Assembly: GCF_030687145.1 (NCBI RefSeq)
Contig: NZ_CP117460.1
Span: 5,270,001-5,334,000 of the forward strand
Reading direction: 5' to 3'
DNA: 64,000 bases
Source: Pseudomonas sp. FP1742
Lineage (GTDB): Bacteria > Pseudomonadota > Gammaproteobacteria > Pseudomonadales > Pseudomonadaceae
This document shows, in pieces, positions 37,729 to 46,295 of the stretch (position 1 is the stretch's first letter; each line of letters begins with the position of its first letter). Below the pieces are notes generated by a model. That model saw nothing but the letters and a program-made list of their open reading frames with translations, searched no databases and was not told the DNA's origin. Position numbers and translations under genes: made by a program.

Positions 37729-37745
37729 CTGATCAAGGAATCCCC

Positions 37746-40700
37746 ATGGCTTTTACCGACCCGTTCATCCGTCGCCCGGTGCTCGCCACCGTGATCAGCC
37801 TGTTGATTGTGCTGCTGGGCTTCCAGGCCTGGAGCAAGTTGCCGCTACGCCAATACCCGCAAATGGAAAACGCCCTGATCACGGTGACCACCGCTTACCC
37901 CGGAGCCAACGCCGAAACCATCCAGGGTTACATCACCCAACCGATGCAGCAGAGCCTGGCCAGCGCCGAGGGCATCGACTACATGACGTCGGTCAGTCGC
38001 CAGAACTTTTCGGTGATCTCGATCTACGCGCGCATCGGCTCCAACAGCGACCGGCTGTTCACCGAGCTGCTGGCCAAGGCCAACGAGGTCAAGAACAAGC
38101 TGCCCCAGGACGCCGAAGACCCGGTACTGAGCAAGGAAGCCGCCGGCGCCTCGGCGCTGATGTACATCAGCTTCTTCAGCAAGGAACTGAGTAACCCGCA
38201 GATCACCGATTACCTGTCCCGGGTCATCCAGCCGAAACTGGCGACCCTGCCGGGCATGGCCGAAGCCGAGATTCTCGGCAACCAGGTGTTCGCGATGCGC
38301 CTGTGGCTGGACCCGGTGAAGCTCGCCGGTTTCGGCCTGAGTGCCAGCGATGTGACCAACGCCGTGCGCCAGTACAACTTCCTCTCCGCCGCCGGCGAAG
38401 TGAAAGGCGAGTACGTGGTCACCAGCATCAACGCCAACACCGAACTCAAATCCGCCGAGGCCTTTGGCGCAATTCCGCTCAAGGTCGACGGTGACAGTCG
38501 TGTGCTGTTGCGGGACGTGGCGCGGGTCGAGATGGGCGCGGAAAACTACAACTCCGTCAGTTCCTTCGGCGGCACGCCCTCGGTGTACATCGGCATCAAG
38601 GCCACCCCTGGCGCCAACCCGCTAGACGTGATCAAGGAAGTGCGCAAGATCATGCCGGACCTGGAAGCCCAGCTGCCACCCAATCTCAAGGGCGAAATCG
38701 CCTACGACGCCACACTGTTCATCCAGGCCTCCATCGACGAAGTGTTGAAAACCCTGTTCGAAGCGGTGCTGATCGTGATCGTGGTGGTGTTCCTGTTCCT
38801 CGGCGCCCTGCGTTCGGTGGTGATCCCGGTGGTCACCATTCCGCTGTCGATGATCGGCGTGATGTTCTTCATGCAGATGATGGGCTACTCGATCAACCTG
38901 CTGACCTTGCTGGCAATGGTATTGGCCATCGGGCTGGTGGTGGACGACGCCATTGTGGTGGTGGAAAACATCCACCGGCACATCGAAGAAGGCAAGACAC
39001 CGCTGGATGCGGCCATCGAGGGCGCCCGGGAAATTGCGATGCCGGTGGTGTCGATGACCATCACCCTGGCGGCAGTGTATGCACCGATCGGTTTCCTGAC
39101 CGGCCTGACGGGGGCGCTGTTCAAGGAGTTCGCCTTGACGCTGGCTGGGGCGGTGGTGATCTCCGGGGTCGTCGCCCTGACGTTGTCGCCGATGATGTGC
39201 GCCCTGCTGCTGCGCCACGATGAAAACCCCACCGGCCTGGCCCATCGCCTGGACGTGATCTTCGAAGGCCTCAAGCGCCGCTACCAGAGCATGCTTCACG
39301 GCACCCTCAACACCCGGCCGGTGGTACTGGTGTTCGCAGTGATCGTGTTGTGCCTGATTCCGGTGCTGCTCAAATTCACCCAGTCGGAACTGGCGCCGGA
39401 CGAGGACCAGGGCGTGATCTTCATGATGGCCAACGCCCCTCAACCAGCCAACCTCGACTACGTGAACGCCTACACCGACGAGTTCGTCGCGATTTTCAAG
39501 GAGTTCCCCGAGTACTACTCCTCGTTCCAGATCAACGGCTTCAATGGCGTGCAATCAGGGATCGGTGGCTTCCTGCTCAAACCCTGGAACGAACGCCACC
39601 GGACCCAAATGCAGATCCTGCCCGAGGTCCAGGGCAAACTGGCGAGCATTCCGGGCTTGCAGATCTTCGGTTTCAACCTGCCTTCCCTGCCGGGCACCGG
39701 CGAAGGCTTGCCGTTCCAATTCGTGATCAACTCGGCCAACACCTATGAGTCATTGCTGGAAGTGATGGACCGGGTGAAAAAAAGAGCGATGCAATCCGGC
39801 AAGTTTGCTTTTGTCGACGTCGACCTAGCCTTCGACAAGCCGGAAGTCGTGGTGGATATCGATCGCGCCAAGGCTGCGCAAATGGGTGTGTCCATGCAAG
39901 ACCTGGGCGGAACTCTTGCGACAATGCTGGGGGAAGCGGAGATCAACCGGTTCACCATCGAAGGTCGCAGCTACAAAGTCATCGCCCAGGTGGAACGGCC
40001 CTTCCGGGATAACCCCGACTGGTTGAACCATTATTACGTCAAGAACACCAAGGGCGAGTTGCTGCCCCTGTCGACCCTGATCACCGTGACCGACCGGGCA
40101 CGACCGCGTCAGTTGAATCAGTTCCAGCAACTCAACTCGGCGATTCTTTCCGGGGTGCCACTGGTCAGCATCGGTGAAGCCATCGACACCGTGCGCCAGA
40201 TCGCCCGGGAAGAAGCACCGACGGGTTATGCCGTCGACTATGCCGGTGCGTCTCGGCAATACGTTCAGGAAGGCAGTGCGCTGTGGGTCACCTTTGCCCT
40301 GGCGCTGGCGATCATTTTCCTGGTGCTGGCGGCCCAGTTCGAAAGCTTCCGCGATCCGCTGGTGATTCTGGTCACCGTGCCACTGTCGATCTGCGGCGCT
40401 CTGATTCCGTTGTTCCTCGGCTGGTCGAGCATGAACATCTATACCCAGGTGGGATTGGTGACGTTGATCGGGTTGATCAGCAAGCACGGGATCCTGATCG
40501 TCGAGTTCGCCAATCAGTTACGCAAGGAAAAGGGGCTGTCGCCTCGGGAAGCGGTGGAGGAAGCGGCGGCCATTCGCCTGCGTCCGGTATTGATGACCAC
40601 GGCGGCGATGGTGTTCGGCATGGTGCCATTGATCATCGCCACGGGCGCGGGTGCCGTCAGCCGGTTCGACATCGGCACGGTGATCGCAACGGGGATGTCG

Positions 40701-40784
40701 ATCGGGACGCTGTTCACCTTGTTCGTGCTGCCGTGCATCTACACCCTGCTGGCCAAGCCCGATAAACCTGAAAAACGCCCATAA
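37746..40784 (+). CDS. mexW: RND efflux transporter (MexW-like)
   Basis: A 1012-residue inner-membrane RND transporter of the HAE1 group with the usual twelve-segment layout. FTDPFIRRPVLATVISLLIV opens TM1, the essential proton-relay pair is in GLVVDDAIVVVENIHRHIEE of TM4, and TM10-12 contain SKHGILIVEFANQLRKEKG and RPVLMTTAAMVFGMVPL. It follows the adaptor by 17 bases. No outer-membrane factor gene is next to it, as with mexVW, which uses OprM. Substrates cannot be read from sequence. Confidence 0.9.
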   Translation: MAFTDPFIRRPVLATVISLLIVLLGFQAWSKLPLRQYPQMENALITVTTAYPGANAETIQGYITQPMQQSLASAEGIDYMTSVSRQNFSVISIYARIGSNSDRLFTELLAKANEVKNKLPQDAEDPVLSKEAAGASALMYISFFSKELSNPQITDYLSRVIQPKLATLPGMAEAEILGNQVFAMRLWLDPVKLAGFGLSASDVTNAVRQYNFLSAAGEVKGEYVVTSINANTELKSAEAFGAIPLKVDGDSRVLLRDVARVEMGAENYNSVSSFGGTPSVYIGIKATPGANPLDVIKEVRKIMPDLEAQLPPNLKGEIAYDATLFIQASIDEVLKTLFEAVLIVIVVVFLFLGALRSVVIPVVTIPLSMIGVMFFMQMMGYSINLLTLLAMVLAIGLVVDDAIVVVENIHRHIEEGKTPLDAAIEGAREIAMPVVSMTITLAAVYAPIGFLTGLTGALFKEFALTLAGAVVISGVVALTLSPMMCALLLRHDENPTGLAHRLDVIFEGLKRRYQSMLHGTLNTRPVVLVFAVIVLCLIPVLLKFTQSELAPDEDQGVIFMMANAPQPANLDYVNAYTDEFVAIFKEFPEYYSSFQINGFNGVQSGIGGFLLKPWNERHRTQMQILPEVQGKLASIPGLQIFGFNLPSLPGTGEGLPFQFVINSANTYESLLEVMDRVKKRAMQSGKFAFVDVDLAFDKPEVVVDIDRAKAAQMGVSMQDLGGTLATMLGEAEINRFTIEGRSYKVIAQVERPFRDNPDWLNHYYVKNTKGELLPLSTLITVTDRARPRQLNQFQQLNSAILSGVPLVSIGEAIDTVRQIAREEAPTGYAVDYAGASRQYVQEGSALWVTFALALAIIFLVLAAQFESFRDPLVILVTVPLSICGALIPLFLGWSSMNIYTQVGLVTLIGLISKHGILIVEFANQLRKEKGLSPREAVEEAAAIRLRPVLMTTAAMVFGMVPLIIATGAGAVSRFDIGTVIATGMSIGTLFTLFVLPCIYTLLAKPDKPEKRP

Positions 40785-40786
40785 CC

Positions 40787-40878
40787 TGTGGGAGCGGGCT
40801 TGCTCGCGAAATCGGTGTCCCAGTCGACATCACTGGTGAATGTCAGACCGTATTCGCGAGCAAGCCCGCTCCCACATT
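40787..40878. repeat. Paired REP element
   Basis: REP pair immediately after the transporter gene. Confidence 0.9.
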
Positions 40879-40894
40879 GGGTTTATGGAGAGCC

Positions 40895-40930
40895 AAATAA
40901 AAGGCCTCGCAACCGCGAGGCCTTTTTATT
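40895..40930. terminator. Bidirectional terminator between mexW and the small ORF operon
   Basis: AAAAGGCCTCGC and GCGAGGCCTTTTT form a long stem with A and T tracts on both sides, able to work on both strands for the two convergent units. Confidence 0.9.
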
Positions 40931-40945
40931 TGGGCTTCAATCTAT

Positions 40946-41173
40946 TCAACTCTGTGGCCTCAGTCCCTGAGAAAGTCCGAACATGAACAGTAACAAGTCA
41001 TGATCGGGTTGAGTAGCTACCGGGGCTTTGGCAACCCTGGGCAACGGACAGTGCGCGTCACCGTGCACTGAACTGAGGACCTGCGTACGGGGCTGCTCCC
41101 AGGCAGCGACTGCCAAAGAAGCAACTGCCAAGGCTCCGGCTAAAAACAAACCTCGTGCAATTTCGAGTTTCAT
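40946..41173 (-). CDS. Small exported protein (PA4377-like)
   Basis: A 75-residue protein with an N-terminal signal or anchor (GLFLAGALAVASLAVAAWEQ). The rest is Pro/His-rich with one Cys. It is the distal gene of the methyltransferase unit, 2 bases after a 44-residue ORF. The position corresponds to a small hypothetical gene next to colRS in other Pseudomonas. Function unknown. Confidence 0.7.
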   Translation of the reverse strand: MKLEIARGLFLAGALAVASLAVAAWEQPRTQVLSSVHGDAHCPLPRVAKAPVATQPDHDLLLFMFGLSQGLRPQS

Positions 41174-41175
41174 CG

Positions 41176-41310
41176 CTATAAGCCTTTGATAGCGCTGCCA
41201 AACGCCGTTTCATAAAAATAGACGAGTTTTTCACCGTCTGTATCACTGAACGACGAGTGGCGACGCCATTGATTCAGGCCATGGGGTGCGGCTGCATAGT
41301 GCACTGTCAT
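41176..41310 (-). CDS. Candidate 44-residue small protein in the orf222 operon
   Basis: The frame MTVHYAAAPHGLNQWRRHSS to IKGL is preceded by AAGGGG at 7 bases. It starts 4 bases after the methyltransferase stop and ends 2 bases before the next gene's ATG, so it fits tightly into an operon. It is soluble and mixed in charge, with no recognised domain. Tight spacing and a good ribosome site are the evidence; no homology could be checked. Confidence 0.55.
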   Translation of the reverse strand: MTVHYAAAPHGLNQWRRHSSFSDTDGEKLVYFYETAFGSAIKGL

Positions 41311-41314
41311 TCTG

Positions 41315-41983
41315 TTACCCCTTGCGTAATACATAGACCCGCCACATGGCATAGAGCGGTAAAAAATCCAGTTGCCCCTGAATACGGAAACCCGCCTGCT
41401 CGAACTCCTTTTCAATCGTGGCAGCCGGTAACACAAATCGAGTCCGGTAACCCTGCTGCCCACGTCGTTTCTCGGCACGCTTGCGTTTCCAGGCCTTGAA
41501 ATTGCCGTCTACCCACAGCGAAATAATCACACTGTCGCGGGTGACACGTTCGAATTCGCGCAGGATGGTCAGTCGTTGCTCGGCCTCACCGATGTGATGG
41601 AGCAGACGCATGCAGAAAATGCTGTCGACGGCGTTATCGGGCAAGGCAATGTCGAATGCAGAAGTGTGCAAGGGTTGTACCCTTTTGACCACGTCGGCGG
41701 ATTGCGTACGCATGGCGGTCTTGAGCATGGACACCGAGTTGTCGGCCCCGATGATCACACGATTGTGTTTTTCCGCGAGCAGCGGCCAAAAACGCCCCGC
41801 GCCGCAAGGCAAATCGAGGATCAGCCCAGGTTCACCCGCCAGCGCCAGGGCCTTTCGCGCCAGGTGTTCGTCACGCCAGTGGGACAGTCGACGGCCGAGC
41901 CCCAGCTGGTGCTTGCGCATATTTTTCTGCGCGTGTTGATCATCGTACTTTTCAGAAAAGTCGAGCTTGATCGGGCCAGCCAT
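41315..41983 (-). CDS. SAM-dependent methyltransferase (Orf222 of the colRS region)
   Basis: A 222-residue class I methyltransferase. Motif I is ILDLPCGAGRFWPLL, followed by VIIGADNSVSML and DSIFCMRLLHHIGEAEQRL. The length equals that of orf222 described next to colRS in P. fluorescens, and its place downstream of colS fits. In that published arrangement it is followed by wapQ (inaA), which is not found here. Target unknown; an envelope lipid or LPS role is inferred from the ColR link. Confidence 0.88.
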   Translation of the reverse strand: MAGPIKLDFSEKYDDQHAQKNMRKHQLGLGRRLSHWRDEHLARKALALAGEPGLILDLPCGAGRFWPLLAEKHNRVIIGADNSVSMLKTAMRTQSADVVKRVQPLHTSAFDIALPDNAVDSIFCMRLLHHIGEAEQRLTILREFERVTRDSVIISLWVDGNFKAWKRKRAEKRRGQQGYRTRFVLPAATIEKEFEQAGFRIQGQLDFLPLYAMWRVYVLRKG

Positions 41984-42053
41984 GACGGCAATCTCCTGAA
42001 CGTCTGGGACAACTACCTTAGGTAGCGTGGTGTCAGCGTCAGGTCATGCCTTG

Positions 42054-42069
42054 GTGAAAATTTCGTCAT
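42054..42069 (-). promoter_or_regulatory. Weak ColR-like box upstream of orf222
   Basis: On the minus strand ATGACGAAATTTTCAC resembles the ColR site as I remember it (ending TTTTTCAC) with a few mismatches. It lies about 70 bases upstream of the orf222 start. Confidence 0.3.
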
Positions 42070-42139
42070 GTAAAACCCGGAATCATTTCGGGGTATTACA
42101 GGGCTGGGAGCTTTTCGCTCCTGATCCGGTCCAGTCCGA

Positions 42140-43420
42140 TCAAACCCGGGACGCCCCCAACTCCACCTGAAAGCGACAACCATTGGGTTCCATGTTCGTC
42201 AGGCTCACGCTCCAGCCCTGGTTCTCGCAAATCCGCTGCACCAGCGATAGTCCCAGCCCCAGGCCTTCGCCACGCTTTTCGCTGCCGCGCACGAAAGGCT
42301 CGAACATCGCCTCGCGTTTTTCCTCGGGAATGCCTACACCACTGTCCTCGACCACGAACCCCGTATCGGTCAGGGCCAAGCGGATAAATCCATGCTCGGT
42401 ATAATGCAGCGCATTACGCAACAGATTGCCCATTACCGCGTGCAGAAGCGTCGCGTTATAGCGGGTGTCCGGTGGATTGCCCAACTCAACGATCAACGTC
42501 AGGCCCTTGGCTTCGATCGGTTCACGCCATTGGCCAAGCAACCCGTCGGCCACCTGACTGAGGCTCTGCTGGGGCGCCATGCTGGCGTCTTCATGTTGAG
42601 CACGGGCCAGCATGAGGAAGGTCTGCACCAGCTCGCGCATCTCTGCGCAAGCCCGGGCGATCCGCTCGACCTGGGCACGCCCGCGCTGATCGATGCCGGG
42701 GTTTTCCAGCAACAGTTCACAGGAACTGGCCAACACCATCAACGGCGTGCGCAGTTCGTGGCTGACGTCACTGGTGAATAATCGCTCACGGGTCAACGCC
42801 TGACGCAAGCGCCCGAGGGTGGCGTCGAAGGCCACGGCCAGTTCGCCCACTTCATCGGCGGCATAATCCGGAGCCAGTGGCGGCGCCAGCCCCAGCAACT
42901 GATCTCTATGACGCACCTGGCGGGCCAGTCGCACCACCGGTGCCATCACCTTGCGCGCCAGCACCCAACCCAGAAACACCGCCAATGCCAGGCTTAGGAC
43001 GAACCCCACCAGCACCACGGCAAACAGCACCCGTTCACGCTCTTCGAAATCACTCTGATCCTGCAGCAGCACATAACGCCGGCCGTCAACAATCTCGACC
43101 ATTGCGTGATAAGACAAATGTTCGCGAAAGACCTCATGAAAACCCGAGTCCAGGTGCCGTAAATCCTTGGGCAACTCAAAATCGCCCGGCCCGCCGCTGA
43201 AGTAGAACAGCTGATCCGGCTCGGGGCGGTGGCTCCAGTCCGACACGCTGTCCATCAGCAACAGACGCTGCAAATCGCCGCCCAGACCTGCCGAAATCAG
43301 TTTCTCTTCCACCAGGTGCACGGTCGCTATGATGCCGATGGCGAAAGCTCCCGCGACCAGTGCGCTCATCAACGCAAAGGCGATGATGATCCGTTGGGCA
43401 AGGCTCTGCTTAAACTCCAT
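42140..43420 (-). CDS. colS: Sensor histidine kinase ColS
   Basis: A 426-residue inner-membrane kinase. TM1 (about 10-33), a periplasmic domain of about 95 residues, TM2 (about 132-152), HAMP, then H-box LFTSDVSHELRTPLMV, N-box VMGNLLRNALHYTE and G-box GLGLGLSLVQRI. The periplasmic end carries the ExxE pair (FEERE, E126/E129 in this numbering) that in P. putida ColS binds zinc and iron. The ATG at 43420 is used (a GTG directly before it is the alternative). The start lies 8 bases after the colR stop, so they form an operon. Confidence 0.92.
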   Translation of the reverse strand: MEFKQSLAQRIIIAFALMSALVAGAFAIGIIATVHLVEEKLISAGLGGDLQRLLLMDSVSDWSHRPEPDQLFYFSGGPGDFELPKDLRHLDSGFHEVFREHLSYHAMVEIVDGRRYVLLQDQSDFEERERVLFAVVLVGFVLSLALAVFLGWVLARKVMAPVVRLARQVRHRDQLLGLAPPLAPDYAADEVGELAVAFDATLGRLRQALTRERLFTSDVSHELRTPLMVLASSCELLLENPGIDQRGRAQVERIARACAEMRELVQTFLMLARAQHEDASMAPQQSLSQVADGLLGQWREPIEAKGLTLIVELGNPPDTRYNATLLHAVMGNLLRNALHYTEHGFIRLALTDTGFVVEDSGVGIPEEKREAMFEPFVRGSEKRGEGLGLGLSLVQRICENQGWSVSLTNMEPNGCRFQVELGASRV

Positions 43421-44093
43421 CACGACCCTCGGCCAAGCGATAACCGACGCCGTGCACCGTGTGCAGCAAGGGCTTGTCGAACGGCTTGTCGATCACCTGG
43501 CGCAGTTGATGGACGTGGCTGCGCAGGCTGTCGCTGTCCGGGCAGTCATCACCCCAAAGGGCCTCTTCGAGAATTTCCCGGCGCAGCACGTGCGGGCTTT
43601 TCTGCATTAATACGGCCAGCAGCTTCAGGCCCACCGGGTTGAGTTTCAGCAGTCGGCCTTCGCGCGTCACCTCCAGGGTATCGAGGTCGTAGCTCAGGTC
43701 ACCGACCTGCAAGGCACGGCGACCGCCACCCTGGGTACGGCGCATGACGGCCTCAATGCGCGCAGCCAGTTCGGACAGGGCAAAGGGTTTGATCAGGTAA
43801 TCGTCGGCGCCGGACTTGAAGCCTTGCAAGCGATCGTCCAGTTGATCACGCGCAGTGAGCATGATCACCGGCGTGTCGCGGCGGGCGTCTTCGCGCAGGC
43901 GTTTGCACAGGGTATAGCCGTCGATGCCGGGCAGCATGATGTCGAGCACGATCAAGTCGTAATGCTCGGTAGCCGCCAAGTGCAGGCCAGATAAACCGTC
44001 CTGCGCGCAATCCACGGTGTAACCTTTGAGCCCCAGATAATCGGCCAGGTTGGCCAGGATATCGCGGTTGTCTTCAACCAATAGAATTCGCAT
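43410..44093 (-). CDS. colR: Response regulator ColR
   Basis: A 227-residue OmpR-type regulator: receiver (D8, phosphoacceptor D51 in LIVLDIMLPG) and winged-helix effector (about 125-225, LRSHVHQLRQVIDKPF). AGGAGG lies 5 bases before the ATG at 44093, which decides the start over the GTG two codons upstream. ColRS protects the envelope against excess metals and phenol in P. putida and supports root colonisation in P. fluorescens. Overlaps the colS start region. Confidence 0.92.
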   Translation of the reverse strand: MRILLVEDNRDILANLADYLGLKGYTVDCAQDGLSGLHLAATEHYDLIVLDIMLPGIDGYTLCKRLREDARRDTPVIMLTARDQLDDRLQGFKSGADDYLIKPFALSELAARIEAVMRRTQGGGRRALQVGDLSYDLDTLEVTREGRLLKLNPVGLKLLAVLMQKSPHVLRREILEEALWGDDCPDSDSLRSHVHQLRQVIDKPFDKPLLHTVHGVGYRLAEGRDGV

Positions 44094-44209
44094 CGGCACC
44101 TCCTCCGTACACAGCAGCGGCCGTCTTGGCCCGCGCAGCTTAAGGCCAAGTGTGACTCAGGGATAGGGCGGCCGGTTGTAGAATCGATGCGCTCAACCAA
44201 ATTATGTGG

Positions 44210-44225
44210 CTAACAAGTTTTTCAC
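44210..44225 (+). promoter_or_regulatory. ColR-like box upstream of the sulfatase-fold transferase gene
   Basis: CTAACAAGTTTTTCAC matches the ColR recognition sequence as I recall it from P. putida work, (T/C)(T/C)NA(C/G)NN(T/C)TTTTTCAC, except for one position. It is about 70 bases before the ATG, close to where a -35 region would be. The consensus is from memory. Confidence 0.45.
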
Positions 44226-44292
44226 TATCGGTTCACAACCTGACTACAGTGGTCGGGCTAAACTCCCGCGCTTTATAAGGAATGTAGACACA

Positions 44293-46242
44293 ATGGACTT
44301 TTTCAAGATTGCGCCAATGCGCTTTCTGCTGCTCGTGACCAGCGTCTGGCTGGTGATCTTCTTCCTGACTCGAACGGTTCTGCTGCTGGCTCACCTGGAT
44401 GAGGCCGGCAGCGGATTCCTCTCCGTGTTTGGCATCGGTCTGCTCTACGACCTGGGTTTCATCGCCTACGCGGCGCTGCCCATGGGCCTCTACCTGCTGC
44501 TATGCCCGCCAGCCTTGTGGCGTCGCCCTGGCCATCGCTGGTTCCTTCAGGGGCTGTTGACCGTCAGTCTGTTTGCCATGCTATTCACTTCAGTGGCCGA
44601 GTGGCTGTTCTGGGATGAGTTCGGTGTGCGTTTCAACTTCATCGCCGTCGACTACCTGGTGTATTCCGACGAAGTGCTGAATAACCTGCTGGAGTCGTAC
44701 CCGATCGGCAAGTTGCTGAGCATGCTTGCCGTGCTGGCGGTGGTCCTGAGTTTTGCCTTGCGCAAACCCTTCACTATTGCGCTGAACGCCCCCTTGCCTG
44801 CCATGCGCGGGCGCCTGCTGAATGCGCTGGGCCTGCTGGTCGTCGCGGGCCTGAGCCTGCAACTGCTCAGCCAGGATGCGCCACGCGCCCAGGGTGGCAA
44901 TGCTTATCAGAACGAACTGGCGAGCAATGGCCCGTATCAGTTCTTCGCCGCTTTCCGTAACAACGAACTGGATTACCCACAGTTTTACAGTAGCCTGCCG
45001 AACTCAGTCGTCGCGCAACAGATTCGCGCTGAACTGACCGAGCCCAACGCCCGCTTCATCGGCGAGGATCCGCAGGACATCCGCCGGATGATCGATAATC
45101 CCGGCACGGAACGAAAACCCAACATCGTGCTGGTCACCATCGAAAGCTTCAGTGCCAAGTACATGGGCAGCAATGGCGACGATCGTAACCTGACGCCGAA
45201 CCTCGATGCCCTGCGCAAACAAAGCCTGTACTTCAATAACTTCTACGCCACCGGCACCCGCACCGATCGTGGCCTGGAAGCCATCACCCTGGCCATTCCT
45301 CCAACGCCGGGGCGTTCGATCGTCAAGCGCGTGGGGCGTGAAAGCGGTTTCGCCAGCCTCGGCCAGCAACTCAGCGCCGTGGGTTACGACAGCGTGTTCG
45401 TGTATGGCGGGCGCGGTTACTTCGACAACATGAACGCGTTCTTCAGCGGCAACGGCTATCGCGTCGTCGACCAGAGCAGCGTTGATGAATCAGAGATTCA
45501 CTTCAAGAATGCCTGGGGAATGGCTGACGAAGACCTCTATAACCAGACCCTGAAACTGGCCGATGCCGACTACGCCAGGCAACAGCCATTTCTGCTGCAA
45601 CTGATGACCACCTCCAACCATCGCCCCTACACCTACCCGGATAACCGGATCGACATCAAATCCGGCAACGGACGCGACGGTGCGGTGAAGTACACCGACT
45701 TCGCCATTGGTCAGTTCCTCGATCAGGCACGCAAGAAACCCTGGTTCGATAACACCCTGTTCGTCTTCGTCGCCGACCACACGGCCGGCAGCGCCGGTAA
45801 AGAAGACTTGCCGATCAGCAACTATCAGATTCCGCTGTTCATCTATGCACCAAAGCTGATCGATGCTCGGGAAAGCGCACAGCTGGCCAGTCAGATCGAC
45901 CTTGCGCCAACGCTGCTCGGACTGCTGAATCTGGATTACCAGTCGACGTTCTTCGGTCGCAATCTGTTGCAGGACAATCCACTGCCGCCGCGAGTGGTGG
46001 TTGGCAACTATCAACATCTGGGCTTGTTCGATGGCAAGGATTTAGCGATCCTGAGCCCGCGTCAGGGGCTGCGTCGCCACGATGATGCACTGACCGACAG
46101 TCGCGAATCACGGGCCACCCTCGATGATCCGTTGATCACCCGTGCGATCACTTATTACCAAACTGCCAGTCATGGCTTCAAGCAACAGCTGCTCGGCTGG
46201 AAAGCGCCCACGGAGGGCACCCGCCAAGTCAGCGAACGTTAA
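44293..46242 (+). CDS. LTA synthase/sulfatase-family membrane transferase
   Basis: A 649-residue inner-membrane enzyme: about five segments in residues 1-200, then a periplasmic alkaline phosphatase-fold domain. Catalytic features are IVLVTIESFSAKYMG (metal Glu), the nucleophile Thr in YATGTRTDRGLEAI and VFVADHTAG (metal Asp-His). Such enzymes transfer phosphoglycerol or phosphoethanolamine to envelope polymers or lipids. Divergent from colR and preceded by a ColR-like box, it may be part of the ColR envelope response. The donor and acceptor cannot be named. Confidence 0.88.
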   Translation: MDFFKIAPMRFLLLVTSVWLVIFFLTRTVLLLAHLDEAGSGFLSVFGIGLLYDLGFIAYAALPMGLYLLLCPPALWRRPGHRWFLQGLLTVSLFAMLFTSVAEWLFWDEFGVRFNFIAVDYLVYSDEVLNNLLESYPIGKLLSMLAVLAVVLSFALRKPFTIALNAPLPAMRGRLLNALGLLVVAGLSLQLLSQDAPRAQGGNAYQNELASNGPYQFFAAFRNNELDYPQFYSSLPNSVVAQQIRAELTEPNARFIGEDPQDIRRMIDNPGTERKPNIVLVTIESFSAKYMGSNGDDRNLTPNLDALRKQSLYFNNFYATGTRTDRGLEAITLAIPPTPGRSIVKRVGRESGFASLGQQLSAVGYDSVFVYGGRGYFDNMNAFFSGNGYRVVDQSSVDESEIHFKNAWGMADEDLYNQTLKLADADYARQQPFLLQLMTTSNHRPYTYPDNRIDIKSGNGRDGAVKYTDFAIGQFLDQARKKPWFDNTLFVFVADHTAGSAGKEDLPISNYQIPLFIYAPKLIDARESAQLASQIDLAPTLLGLLNLDYQSTFFGRNLLQDNPLPPRVVVGNYQHLGLFDGKDLAILSPRQGLRRHDDALTDSRESRATLDDPLITRAITYYQTASHGFKQQLLGWKAPTEGTRQVSER

Positions 46243-46250
46243 CCGAATGG

Positions 46251-46277
46251 CCCCGGGCTGATGCCCCGGGGTTTTTC
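46251..46277 (+). terminator. Terminator between transferase and PAP2 genes
   Basis: CCCCGGG and CCCGGGG pair around a short loop, followed by TTTTT. It lies in the 53-base gap and could end part of the transcripts before the PAP2 gene. Confidence 0.7.
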
Positions 46278-46295
46278 CATTCTTCAGGATCCACC

